DNA of 45,530 bases, taken from the NCBI RefSeq assembly GCF_018397995.1, contig NZ_BBQH01000048.1, positions 1-45,530 of the forward strand. The letters are read 5' to 3'. Below are positions 28,277 through 36,510 of the stretch, one piece after another. The position numbers and the translations under genes are program-made. Numbering within the stretch: the first letter of the stretch is position 1; the number at the start of each line of letters is the position of its first letter. The DNA comes from Rhizomonospora bruguierae (GTDB taxonomy: Bacteria > Actinomycetota > Actinomycetes > Mycobacteriales > Micromonosporaceae). The notes beneath the pieces were generated by a model. It made no database searches. It saw only the letters and a program-made list of their open reading frames with translations, and had not been told where the DNA came from.

Positions 28277-28359
28277 GGTTCCGCGGCCTCGATCTCGGCG
28301 TGGGGGGAGATCTCCGGCGCCTCCACGGCCGGGGCTTCGGCGTAGGTGGCGAAGGCGGT

Positions 28360-29181
28360 TCACGGCGTCGCGACCTCGGCGGATGGCGTCTCGGCGCGGG
28401 CGGCTACGGCCGGCGAGGGGGCCAGGGCCGGGTCGATGCCGGCGGCCGCGGCCAGTTCACCCGGGCGCGGGCCGCGCAGCAGCTTGGCGGCGGCGGCCGG
28501 CTCGGTGGGCCCGGTGCCGTAGGCGGGGCACATCGAGGCCAGCGTGCAGGCGCCGCAGGCCGGCTTGCGGGCGTGGCACACCCGCCGGCCATGGAAGATC
28601 ACCCGGTGCGACAGCATCGTCCAGTCGCGCTTCTCGATCAGCGCCCCGACCGCGAACTCGATCTTCACGGGGTCGGTCTCCCCGGTCCACCGCCAGCGCT
28701 GGACGAGCCGGGAGAAGTGCGTGTCCACGGTGATGCCGGGCACCCCGAACGCGTTGCCAAGGATGACATTGGCCGTCTTACGCCCGATGCCCGGCAGGGT
28801 CACGAGATTCTCCAGCCGGCCGGGCACCTGCCCGTCGTACCGCTCGGTGAGCGCCTGCCCGAGCTTGATGAGCGAGTCGGTCTTGTTCCGGAAGAACCCG
28901 GTCGGCCGGATCAGCTCCTCCATCTCGGCCCGGTCCGCGCCCGCGTAGTCGGCGGCGGCCGGGTACCGGGCGAACAGTCTCGGTGTGACCTCGTTGACCC
29001 GCTGGTCCGTGCACTGCGCGGAGAGGATCGTGGCGACCGCGAGCTCCAGCGGGTTGCCGTGGTTGAGCTCGCAGTGCGCGTCGGGATGCGTCTCGGCCAG
29101 GACCCGGGCCATCCGGCGCGCGCGCCGCTTGCGGCCCAGGTCCGTCTCGGCGGCATAGACCGCGGCGGGGGTACGGCTCAC
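28360..29181 (-). CDS. nth: Endonuclease III
   Basis: 273 residues from a GTG at 29181; a GTG at 29205 is an alternative. This base excision repair glycosylase/AP-lyase removes oxidised pyrimidines. The helix-hairpin-helix [14 protein letters not shown] carries the catalytic lysine. The catalytic aspartate is in VDTHFSRL. The 4Fe-4S ligands are spaced C-x6-C-x2-C-x5-C in [17 protein letters not shown]. The C-terminal ~45 residues are an Ala/Pro-rich extension. It starts an overlapping operon to the TlpA-like, Nudix and marP genes, the order found in mycobacteria and streptomycetes. Confidence 0.96.
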   Translation of the reverse strand: MSRTPAAVYAAETDLGRKRRARRMARVLAETHPDAHCELNHGNPLELAVATILSAQCTDQRVNEVTPRLFARYPAAADYAGADRAEMEELIRPTGFFRNKTDSLIKLGQALTERYDGQVPGRLENLVTLPGIGRKTANVILGNAFGVPGITVDTHFSRLVQRWRWTGETDPVKIEFAVGALIEKRDWTMLSHRVIFHGRRVCHARKPACGACTLASMCPAYGTGPTEPAAAAKLLRGPRPGELAAAAGIDPALAPSPAVAARAETPSAEVATP

Positions 29182-29235
29182 GACGATCAGCCTACGTCGC
29201 GCCACCGACGCCCCGGCGCCGCGCCGGATCCGGTC

Positions 29236-30429
29236 TCAGGCGGCGGGCGGCTTGATCTCCCCGTCGCTTCCGAACGTCGCCGCGCTGCCCCCGAAGTCGG
29301 ATTGGGACAGGTCGCGCAGCGCCTTGAGCCCGCGGTTGTCCGGATCCGGCGTGGGGCGCCCGGAACCGTTCATGTACGTGGACCGGAACTCGCCACCGGC
29401 CCAGGTACCGTCCGAGTGCAGCGACACGTGCAGGACTCCACCCCAGGCCAGCCGCCCGCTGTTACTCAGCGTGCCCTGGCCGCCGGCGAAGTTGCCCAGG
29501 CTGTACGCGATCAGCCGGCCCTTGTAGAACTCCATGCCCCGCAGCACGTGCGGCCCGTGCCCGACCACCAGGTCCGCACCGGCGTCGATGACCGCGCGGG
29601 AAAACGCCATCGGGTCACCCCGGTTCTCCCCAGAGAACATCTCCGTGCCCCGCTTGACGCGGGTCTTGTCGGAGCCCTCCGCGCCCATGTGCACCTGGAC
29701 CACGACCACGTCCGCCTGCTTGGCCGCCTGCGCTACCACGCGCTTCGCGGCCGCCAGGTCGATCAGGCTGTTGGACCACCGGTACGAGGAGAACCCCAGC
29801 ACCGCCACCTTGACGCCCTTGACCTCCACGACCGTGATCTGGTCCGGTGCCCCGGTGTGCTTCAGGCCCTGCGCCTCCAGCGCCTGCTGGGTGTTCTCGT
29901 ACCCGGCCGCGCCATAGTCGTACCCGTGGTTGTTGGCCTGGTTAAGCAGCTTGAACCCGGCCTGCTTGAGGTGCTTGGCGTACTCCGGCGGCGCCCGGAA
30001 CTGGTGGCACGCGGTGGAGTTCGCGCCGCACTTGCGGACCCCGGTGTCGTTGGTGAGCGGCTCCTCGAGGTTCCCCATCGGCAGGTCCGACTTGAGCGCC
30101 TCGCGCACCGCGTCGAAGAAGCCCTGCCCGCCGTTCGGGGGCAACCGCGACGGGGCGTTGCCCATCACGATGTCGCCGGTGGCCGAGAGCGTGATCACCT
30201 GGTCCGGCGCGGCATCCTCGGTCGGCGCGGCCTGCGTGGCGCCGCCGGTACCGCCCGGCGCGTCCGTCGGCGCGGCCTGCCAATGCCCGGGGCCTCCGTC
30301 GCCGCGGATCACCGCCGCGTACCCGGCCACCGCCGTACCGACCAGGATCGCGAGCACCGCACCGACCACGACGAGGCGTCGCCGGACCGCGGACCGGTGG
30401 CGATTGGACGCGTAAACCCCCTGGGACAT
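29236..30429 (-). CDS. CapA-family (poly-gamma-glutamate synthesis-type) protein
   Basis: 397 residues from ATG 30429 (MSQGVYASNRHRS). One N-terminal membrane anchor or signal (LVVVGAVLAILVGTAVAGYA) is followed by a Pro/Ala-rich spacer and the CapA metallophosphatase-like fold: ATGDIVMGN, NLEEPLTN, NQANNHGYDYG, VQVHMGAE, GHGPHVLRG and YSLGNFAGG. CapA proteins act at the cell surface. The presence of one does not by itself imply poly-gamma-glutamate, since capB and capC are not here. It is inserted between nth and crp relative to the mycobacterial order. Confidence 0.92.
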   Translation of the reverse strand: MSQGVYASNRHRSAVRRRLVVVGAVLAILVGTAVAGYAAVIRGDGGPGHWQAAPTDAPGGTGGATQAAPTEDAAPDQVITLSATGDIVMGNAPSRLPPNGGQGFFDAVREALKSDLPMGNLEEPLTNDTGVRKCGANSTACHQFRAPPEYAKHLKQAGFKLLNQANNHGYDYGAAGYENTQQALEAQGLKHTGAPDQITVVEVKGVKVAVLGFSSYRWSNSLIDLAAAKRVVAQAAKQADVVVVQVHMGAEGSDKTRVKRGTEMFSGENRGDPMAFSRAVIDAGADLVVGHGPHVLRGMEFYKGRLIAYSLGNFAGGQGTLSNSGRLAWGGVLHVSLHSDGTWAGGEFRSTYMNGSGRPTPDPDNRGLKALRDLSQSDFGGSAATFGSDGEIKPPAA

Positions 30430-30511
30430 CGCCGCGACGATACATGTGGGACGCCCGCCCCGGCAGCCCATAGTCCGACACTTCACCGGAGCGGCCGCAA
30501 CCTCTGACCGA

Positions 30512-31267
30512 TTAGTTCGTTACGGTCTGCTTCTCCGACCAGGGGACCGTGCCATCGCCGGCCACGATTGCCTGGTGAACCGCCCGGGCCACCCGCGCCC
30601 CCCACACCGACCGTGGCCCGCCGTACTCGGCGCGGGGGCCGTCCGGGTCGCACAGGATCACCACCGCGTCGGTGGGCGTCCCGGTGGCGGGTAGATCCAA
30701 GTCGCGCAGCGCCTGCGCCTTCGCCTCAGCCACCGTGGCCACCAGGTTGACCAGCGCCGCGTCCGCCAGTCGCGCCGGAATGTCCAGTACCACGTTGATC
30801 GTCCCGATCCGATGGGTCCCGATCGAAGCGGCCGAATTGGCGGCGGCCTCGCCCTCGGCGGCCCCACCCGCGACGCGCTCGCCCACGTCGAGACTCCGGC
30901 CGGGCCGCGGTAGGCGGGTGGCGGGTTCGGCGGCCCAGGTCGGGAGGCCGAGGCCAACGGTCGCCCAGGCGGTGACGCCCTCGTCCGCCATGGTGACCAC
31001 CTCCGTCACGTCGACGCCCGTGAGCAGCCCGGCGCCCGGCCCGCGCAACCCCAGGCCGTCGGCCAGTTCCGCCAGGTGCACCGCCGGGTCGTCCCGCCGG
31101 TACGACATGGGCACGGTCGCGTTCAGCACCCAGTACCGGAGACCCAGGCCGCCCCCCAACGGCCCGGAGGCGATCGCCAACCGCGGCCGCGGCAGCCGCC
31201 AGATCAGCATCGGCGCGGAGCGAACACCCTCCGGGCGATACCTTATTTGCGGCACCAGGGTGTGCAT
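30512..31267 (-). CDS. cbiZ: Adenosylcobinamide amidohydrolase
   Basis: 251 residues from ATG 31267 ([14 protein letters not shown]). CbiZ removes the aminopropanol side chain from adenosylcobinamide to give adenosylcobyric acid, a salvage route for corrinoids. The family blocks are present: [10 protein letters not shown] near the N-terminus, then [28 protein letters not shown] and the C-terminal [12 protein letters not shown] with [10 protein letters not shown]. There is no cobalamin riboswitch in the 173 bp between it and crp. It is divergent from crp. Confidence 0.88.
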   Translation of the reverse strand: MHTLVPQIRYRPEGVRSAPMLIWRLPRPRLAIASGPLGGGLGLRYWVLNATVPMSYRRDDPAVHLAELADGLGLRGPGAGLLTGVDVTEVVTMADEGVTAWATVGLGLPTWAAEPATRLPRPGRSLDVGERVAGGAAEGEAAANSAASIGTHRIGTINVVLDIPARLADAALVNLVATVAEAKAQALRDLDLPATGTPTDAVVILCDPDGPRAEYGGPRSVWGARVARAVHQAIVAGDGTVPWSEKQTVTN

Positions 31268-31396
31268 GGCCGCAGAGCCTACGGCCATACGCCTCGTCAA
31301 CCGCCGGATCCACGACGTACCCTTCGGTCGGCAATTGGGGCACGGGCGGCTGCGAGGGACAGCGGGGTGGCCGATCGGTACCGCACCGGATGCGCC

Positions 31397-31437
31397 TAGA
31401 CTGACAACGCGCGGAATATGCGCAGGTGGAGGTGCGG
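31397..31437 (+). promoter_or_regulatory. crp leader: -10-like box, small inverted repeat and ribosome-binding site
   Basis: TAGACT at 31397-31402 resembles an actinobacterial -10. GCGCGGAATATGCGC follows as a small dyad around 31410-31424, and GGTGGAGG leads to the ATG at 31441. No clear -35 is visible. Autoregulation by Crp is known in relatives but no TGTGA-type site is obvious here. Confidence 0.35.
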
Positions 31438-31440
31438 CTA

Positions 31441-32117
31441 TGGACGAGATACTGGCCCGCAGCGGAATCTTCCAGGGTGTGGAGCCCGAGGCAGCCGAGG
31501 CGCTCGCCAAGGACATGGAGACGCTGGAGATCCGCAAGGGTGAGGTCCTCTTCAACGAGGGCGAGCCCGGCGACAGCCTGTACATCGTCCTGTCCGGCAA
31601 GATCAAGCTCGGCCGCCGGGCCGCCGACGGCAGGCAGAACCTCATCTCCGTGATGGGCCCGTCCGACATGCTCGGCGAGCTGTCCCTGTTCGACCCGGGT
31701 CCGCGCACCGCCACCGCCACCGCGGTCACCGACAGCCGCCTCGCCCGCCTCCGCAAGCAGGCCCTCCGCCCGTGGTTGCACAACCGGCCGGAGATCTCCG
31801 AGCAACTGCTCCGCGTGCTGGCCCGCCGGCTGCGCCGCACCAACGACAACCTCGCCGACCTCATCTTCACCGACGTACCGGGCCGGGTCGCCAAGACGCT
31901 GCTCCAGCTCGCCGGCCGCTTCGGCACCCGCGACGGCGGCGTCCTGCGGGTCACCCACGACCTGACGCAGGAGGAGATCGCCCAGCTCGTCGGCGCCTCC
32001 CGCGAGACGGTGAACAAGGCGCTGGCGGACTTCGCGTCCCGCGGTTGGCTGCGCCTGGACGGCAAGTCCATCATCATCCTCGACCCGGAGCGCCTCGCCC
32101 GCCGCGCCCGCGTCTAG
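31441..32117 (+). CDS. crp: Crp/Fnr-family cAMP-responsive transcription regulator
   Basis: 225 residues from ATG 31441. The N-terminal cyclic-nucleotide domain contains [15 protein letters not shown], with the Glu and Arg that bind the cAMP ribose and phosphate. The dimerisation helix and a winged helix-turn-helix ([20 protein letters not shown]) follow. It is very close to the conserved actinobacterial Crp (Rv3676/GlxR type), a global regulator of carbon metabolism and development. The nucleotidyl cyclase at 40090-43785 is a candidate source of its ligand. Confidence 0.96.
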
Positions 32118-32453
32118 CGCCCTGCTTCCGAAGGGTTGGTCGAGCCGCGGGAGACCGCCTAGGCGGCGGATTGTCCGGATACAGTCTTATGTCCGGGTAA
32201 TCCGGCAACGCCACAGATCGTCGTCTGCGGCCGGCGCGGCCGACCATGCCCCTCTGAAACAGCGCTAGGTAACCCGACCCACACTCCCCGCCAAGGCGAA
32301 GGACAGGAACCGCACCCGTGGCCCCGCGTCGTCGGCTGCCCCGGCGCGACCTCTATGCACCGCTCCCGCTGCGTTAGCCACAGGGGCTGTTGCGGTGCGT
32401 GGTGGGACGGTAACCTTCTGCCTGCTCGGGCCGGTGTCCTGGGGAGGTACGCA
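32118..32453. other. 336-bp intergenic region between crp and the T7SS substrate gene
   Basis: No gene is supported here. A CCGCCTAGGCGG palindrome lies about 40 bp after crp. A possible promoter for the downstream pair is TTGCGG (32390-32395), a 15-bp gap, then TAACCT (32411-32416), which would give a short leader carrying GGGGAGG at 32441-32447. The promoter call is weak. Confidence 0.4.
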
Positions 32454-33605
32454 GTGGCTGTCGAGTGCATCAACTGGGGCGTCTACGACGTGCCACGAAT
32501 CTGGCAGATGGTCGCCGGGGAGAACGACGAACGCGGCTGGGCCCAGGTCACGGCCTGGTACCGCCTCCAGTCGGCGACCGACGCGCAGCGAGAACGACTG
32601 GTGGAGTGCCGGCGATCACTCGAACACAGGTGGCCGCCGACACACAGCGAAGCCGCCCGCCTGTTCGTGGAGTACCTGAGCGGCCTGATCGACTCGATGG
32701 ACGAGACCGCCAAGGCTGCGGCAAGCACAGCACGCGGGTTGAGCGGGATCATGCACGCGCTCGCACGGGCGAAGGCACAGATCGAGCCGATCCACGAAGA
32801 GTGGCAACGAGTCGCCAACGACTGGAAGCCCGAGTTCCTCTTCAAGGACCAGGAACCACTCAACCGGCAAGCCCGAGCGATCATGACAAACACGGACCGA
32901 GAAATCATCGATTATGCCGCCATGATCCGGATCCCTCAGAAGTACCGAGAACCCTCAAGGATCGACGGCGGGACGCCTCTGGATCCGCCTCCGCGTATGG
33001 GCGATAATCACGGAGACAGCGACGCCGCAAATGCCGGTTCAGGTGGTGGCCAGATCAGAGGTACCTACACCAACTCGCTTCCACCAATTCAGCACGATCC
33101 ACCCGCCCCGCTCGCGCCAGGAGACGTCCCTAATTCACGGCAGGACGCGGGTCCCGCATTGGCGGGAAGCCCCTCTGCCCCCAATCATCCCGTAGCACCC
33201 AACAACCCTCCCGCCCCTGACAGCTCCCGGAACCCCAATGCCGTTGACGGATGGTCACCATCGACCGCTTTGGGAAGAAGCACCAAGTTTGACGGCGCGA
33301 CGATCAGGCCGAATCATTCGATCGTCAAGCAAGTTGCCCAGCCAAGAGAGTACCGGCCGATAGGCAGTGCACGTATCACTGAACCGATAGGTGATGTTCC
33401 CAATACGCGAGGCGCGCATGGAGATTCGATTAGCGGCGGCCCAATCAACGGAATGAGCACAGGGAGAGGGAACCAACGCAGGCGCCACCGGGTTCGAATA
33501 GAGGAGGAATGGACAACCCGGCAAGGCGTACCGCCAGTGATCGAACCGAGTATTGATGAGCCATACCACGGCCCGGGACCCAGCGTGATAGGCATCGATC
33601 ATTGA
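32454..33605 (+). CDS. Type VII secretion substrate-like protein with disordered C-terminus
   Basis: 383 residues from a GTG at 32454, with GGGGAGG 6 nt upstream. The first ~180 residues are helical with a Trp-containing turn (LEHRWPPTHSEAARLFVEYL, then helices with AKAAASTARGLSG), the layout of PPE/WXG100-like export domains. The middle is Pro/Asn/Ser-rich and disordered. The C-terminal ~45 residues become ordered again (RVRIEEEWTTRQGVPPVIEP and HGPGPSVIGIDH), and this tail resembles one I recall in other actinobacterial ESX-associated proteins. Its stop overlaps the start of the mycosin gene (TTGA), so the two are coupled. The protein is a likely ESX-exported substrate handled by that mycosin (inference). 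Base composition is lower in G+C than its neighbours. Confidence 0.8.
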   Translation: MAVECINWGVYDVPRIWQMVAGENDERGWAQVTAWYRLQSATDAQRERLVECRRSLEHRWPPTHSEAARLFVEYLSGLIDSMDETAKAAASTARGLSGIMHALARAKAQIEPIHEEWQRVANDWKPEFLFKDQEPLNRQARAIMTNTDREIIDYAAMIRIPQKYREPSRIDGGTPLDPPPRMGDNHGDSDAANAGSGGGQIRGTYTNSLPPIQHDPPAPLAPGDVPNSRQDAGPALAGSPSAPNHPVAPNNPPAPDSSRNPNAVDGWSPSTALGRSTKFDGATIRPNHSIVKQVAQPREYRPIGSARITEPIGDVPNTRGAHGDSISGGPINGMSTGRGNQRRRHRVRIEEEWTTRQGVPPVIEPSIDEPYHGPGPSVIGIDH

Positions 33606-34723
33606 AGTATCGACGCCAGATCATCCGACTCGCGCTCGCCGCGTCTTTTGTGGTTACCCTGACCGGAGGACTGATTGGCGTCTCCGGCTTGCCCGCCAAA
33701 GCCGATTGGGTACGTGACCAACAGTGGCATCTACGCAGCCTCGACGTGACAAATGCTCACCGACTTAACCGTGGCGCTGGAATAACCGTAGCCGTCGTTG
33801 ATTCTGGCGTCGACGCCAAACATCCGGACCTTTTTGGCAAAATCCTTCAAGGAATCGATCTTACAGGCGACACGACCAGTGAAGGTCGAGGACAAAATGA
33901 CCTCGACGGTCACGGCACCGCGATGGCCGGTCTGATTGCCGGCGGCAACCCTAGCTCTGACAAGGGGGTCCTTGGCATCGCCCCTGACGCCCGAATCCTC
34001 CCCGTCCGGGTGAAGGTGCATGGAATCGATCTTGGCGGAACGGGATTGGAATCTGGAATCCGGTGGGCAGTTGCTCAGGGCGCCCAGGTGCTATGCATTG
34101 CTATGGCCGACTCGCAGTCAGATGAGAGCCTTCGTACGGCCATTACAGATGCCATCAGTTCGAACGTTGTGGTCGTCGCTGGCGTGGGAAATCGGCCAAT
34201 GTTTGACCATGCCGGCTTTCCGGCTGCATATCCAGGCGTCCTCGCCGCAGGAGGCCTTGACCGGAAGGGCAACCACGCTTCCATATCCGTGACCAGCACA
34301 GCCGTAGTCCTGTCCGCGCCGGCGGTTGACATCGTCTCAACCGACACCGGCGGTGGCTACCGACAAGGTACGGGCACTAGCGACGCCACCGCTATCATCG
34401 CTGGCGCCGCCGCTCTCATACGATCCAGATACCCCAATATGCCGGCCGCCGAGGTTGTCCATCGCCTCACGGCAACCGCCATAGACAAGGGACCACCCGG
34501 CCGGGATGACCAATACGGCTACGGCGCCCTCAACCTCGTCGCTGCCCTGACCGCCACCGTCCCGCCTTTGCCCACGCAAGCACCCACCGCCGCGGTAGCG
34601 CCCCCGCCCGAGACCGATGCCGGGCCCGCGCGGCCCCGTCCGCTGATGATCCTGCTCGCCGGCTGCGCCTTGCTCACCATCACCGCCGCAGCGGCTGCAA
34701 TCTTCTACTTCCGCCGCGCTTAG
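33602..34723 (+). CDS. Second mycosin-type subtilisin protease
   Basis: 373 residues from a TTG at 33602 overlapping the upstream stop. The signal peptide is basic then hydrophobic (IIRLALAASFVVTLTGGLIGV, ending near AKA). The catalytic triad is complete: Asp67 (VVDSGVDA), His104 (DGHGTAMAG) and Ser260 (GTGTSDATAI, a divergent form of GTSMAAP). A Pro-rich stalk and C-terminal anchor (LMILLAGCALLTITAAAAAIF) with a basic end match mycosins. It is not next to any ecc gene but to a substrate-like gene. The sequence has AT-ending codons and a sampled G+C near 52% (33781-33840, 31 of 60), far below nearby genes, which suggests acquisition by transfer. Confidence 0.9.
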   Translation: MKYRRQIIRLALAASFVVTLTGGLIGVSGLPAKADWVRDQQWHLRSLDVTNAHRLNRGAGITVAVVDSGVDAKHPDLFGKILQGIDLTGDTTSEGRGQNDLDGHGTAMAGLIAGGNPSSDKGVLGIAPDARILPVRVKVHGIDLGGTGLESGIRWAVAQGAQVLCIAMADSQSDESLRTAITDAISSNVVVVAGVGNRPMFDHAGFPAAYPGVLAAGGLDRKGNHASISVTSTAVVLSAPAVDIVSTDTGGGYRQGTGTSDATAIIAGAAALIRSRYPNMPAAEVVHRLTATAIDKGPPGRDDQYGYGALNLVAALTATVPPLPTQAPTAAVAPPPETDAGPARPRPLMILLAGCALLTITAAAAAIFYFRRA

Positions 34724-34922
34724 GCCTCGCAAGCAACGCGAGAGAGCGGTCGCAGGCTGCGTCTCCGCCCGCACAGCAATGCGGTGAGCTGGGACTTCGC
34801 GGTGTGCTGACGAAGATCCGTGTCGGTTGGCGGGAACCGCTCGTTACGCCAGTGGCGATCATCTGCAGCGGCCCGATGGGGATCATGAACACGTTCAGCG
34901 GACAGCGGTGGGGAGACTGGCG

Positions 34923-36503
34923 ATGACGGTCCTGGACACGGCCGTGGACCCACGCACTCCATCTTTTGCGGACAACGCGGCCGCGATGTCGCACCGGTTG
35001 ACGGAGCTGGCGGAGGCACTGGAGGCGGCCCGGGCCGGGGGCGGGGAGCGGTACGTCACACGGCATCACGCGCGGGGGCGGTTGTTGCCGCGGGAACGGA
35101 TCGAGTTGCTGGTGGACCGGGATTCGCCGTTTCTGGAGCTGTCACCAGTGACGGGTTGGGGTACCGGGTACCCGGTCGGGGCCGGGGTGGTGACCGGGTT
35201 GGGGGTCATCGAGGGCGTCGAGTGCGTCGTGGTGGCCGACGATGCGACGGTGCCCGGTCGGGCGGCGAATCCGTATGCGGCGGCGAAGGTGCGGCGGGCG
35301 GCGAGGATCGCGCTGACCAACCGGTTGCCGTTGGTGGCGCTGGTGGAGTCCGACGACGGAGAGGCGCCGGCCGACCTGGACGCGTACGTGCCCGTGGGTG
35401 GGTTGTACCGGGATGTGGCGCGGTTGTCGGCGGCACGGATGCCGTCGGTGGCGGTGGTGTTCGGGAATGCGGTGGGTGACGGCGCGTACCTGCCCGGGGT
35501 GGCGGACTGCACGGTCATGGTGCGGAACCAGGCGAAGGTGTCGCTCGCGGGGCCGGCCACGGTGACGGCGCTGACCGGGGAGCGGCCGGATGACGAGTCG
35601 CTGGGCGGGGCGGAGATGCACGCGAACACGAGCGGGCTGGCGGATTTTCTGGCGGAGGACGAGCGAGATGCGGTGCGGCTGGCACGGCAGTGTGTGCGGC
35701 GGCTGAACTGGCGGAAGTTGGGGCCGGGGCCGCGGAGTCCGCTGCCGGAGCCGCCGAAGTATGACCCGGATGAGTTGCTGGCCATCGCGAGCGCGGATCT
35801 GCGGACGTCGTTCGACCCGCGGGAGGTGCTGGCGCGGGTGCTGGACGGCAGCGAGTTCGATGAGTTCAAGCCCGGCTACGGGGAGGCGATGGTGACCGGC
35901 TGGGGCGAACTGCACGGGTATCCGGTGGGCGTGGTGGCTAACGCGCGCGGGCTGCTGGGGTCGGCGGAGGCGCAGAAGGCGGCGCATTTCGTGCAGTTGG
36001 CGAACGCGTCGGAGACGCCGCTGCTGTTCCTGCAGAACTCGGCCGGGCAGTTGGCCGGGGCGGAACAGGAGCGGCGCGGAGCGGTCAAGCACGGTGCGCT
36101 GCTGCTGAGCGCGGTGGCGAACTCGACGGTGCCGCACCTGGCGGTGCAGGTCGGGGCGGCGTACGGGGTGGGCAGCTACGCGCTGTCGGGGCGGTCGTTC
36201 CAGCCGCGGTTCCTGTTCCGGTGGCCGAACGCACGGACCGCCGCGATGCCGCCCGACCAGGTCTCCGCCCTCCTCTCCGCGTTGTCCCAGGACACCGGAC
36301 GGGACGGCGGGGAGCCGGGCTCCGACACGCTGGTCCGGCAGCGGATGGGGGCCGAGTCGGGGGCACTGTTCCTGTCCGGGCGGCTGTACGACGACGGCGT
36401 GATCGACCCGCGGGACACCCGGACGGTCCTCGGGATCTGCCTGTCCGCGATCGCCAGCGGACCGATCGAGGGCGCTGGCGGGTACGGCGTCCTCCGGATG
36501 TGA
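34923..36503 (+). CDS. Divergent acyl-CoA carboxylase carboxyltransferase-like subunit
   Basis: 526 residues from ATG 34923, with GGGGAG 9 nt upstream. Overall it follows the methylcrotonyl/propionyl-CoA carboxylase beta subunit: ERIELLVDRDSPFLEL, VVVADDATVPGRAANPY, GAVKHGALLLSAVAN and GRSFQPRFLFRWPNAR. Several active-site stretches differ from those I know: ESDDGEAP where relatives have a Gly-rich DSGGA-type loop, GNAVGDGAY for GSCTAGGAY, and QNSAGQLAGA for QNITGFMVG. The paired alpha-like gene begins 7 bp downstream. Substrate cannot be named. The pair may carboxylate an unusual acyl-CoA or be non-catalytic. Confidence 0.85.
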   Translation: MTVLDTAVDPRTPSFADNAAAMSHRLTELAEALEAARAGGGERYVTRHHARGRLLPRERIELLVDRDSPFLELSPVTGWGTGYPVGAGVVTGLGVIEGVECVVVADDATVPGRAANPYAAAKVRRAARIALTNRLPLVALVESDDGEAPADLDAYVPVGGLYRDVARLSAARMPSVAVVFGNAVGDGAYLPGVADCTVMVRNQAKVSLAGPATVTALTGERPDDESLGGAEMHANTSGLADFLAEDERDAVRLARQCVRRLNWRKLGPGPRSPLPEPPKYDPDELLAIASADLRTSFDPREVLARVLDGSEFDEFKPGYGEAMVTGWGELHGYPVGVVANARGLLGSAEAQKAAHFVQLANASETPLLFLQNSAGQLAGAEQERRGAVKHGALLLSAVANSTVPHLAVQVGAAYGVGSYALSGRSFQPRFLFRWPNARTAAMPPDQVSALLSALSQDTGRDGGEPGSDTLVRQRMGAESGALFLSGRLYDDGVIDPRDTRTVLGICLSAIASGPIEGAGGYGVLRM

Positions 36504-36510
36504 GGTCATC

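Noticed and set aside
31268-31440. Cobalamin riboswitch upstream of cbiZ
   Set aside because: The 173-bp gap shows no B12-box-like sequence and must also serve crp.
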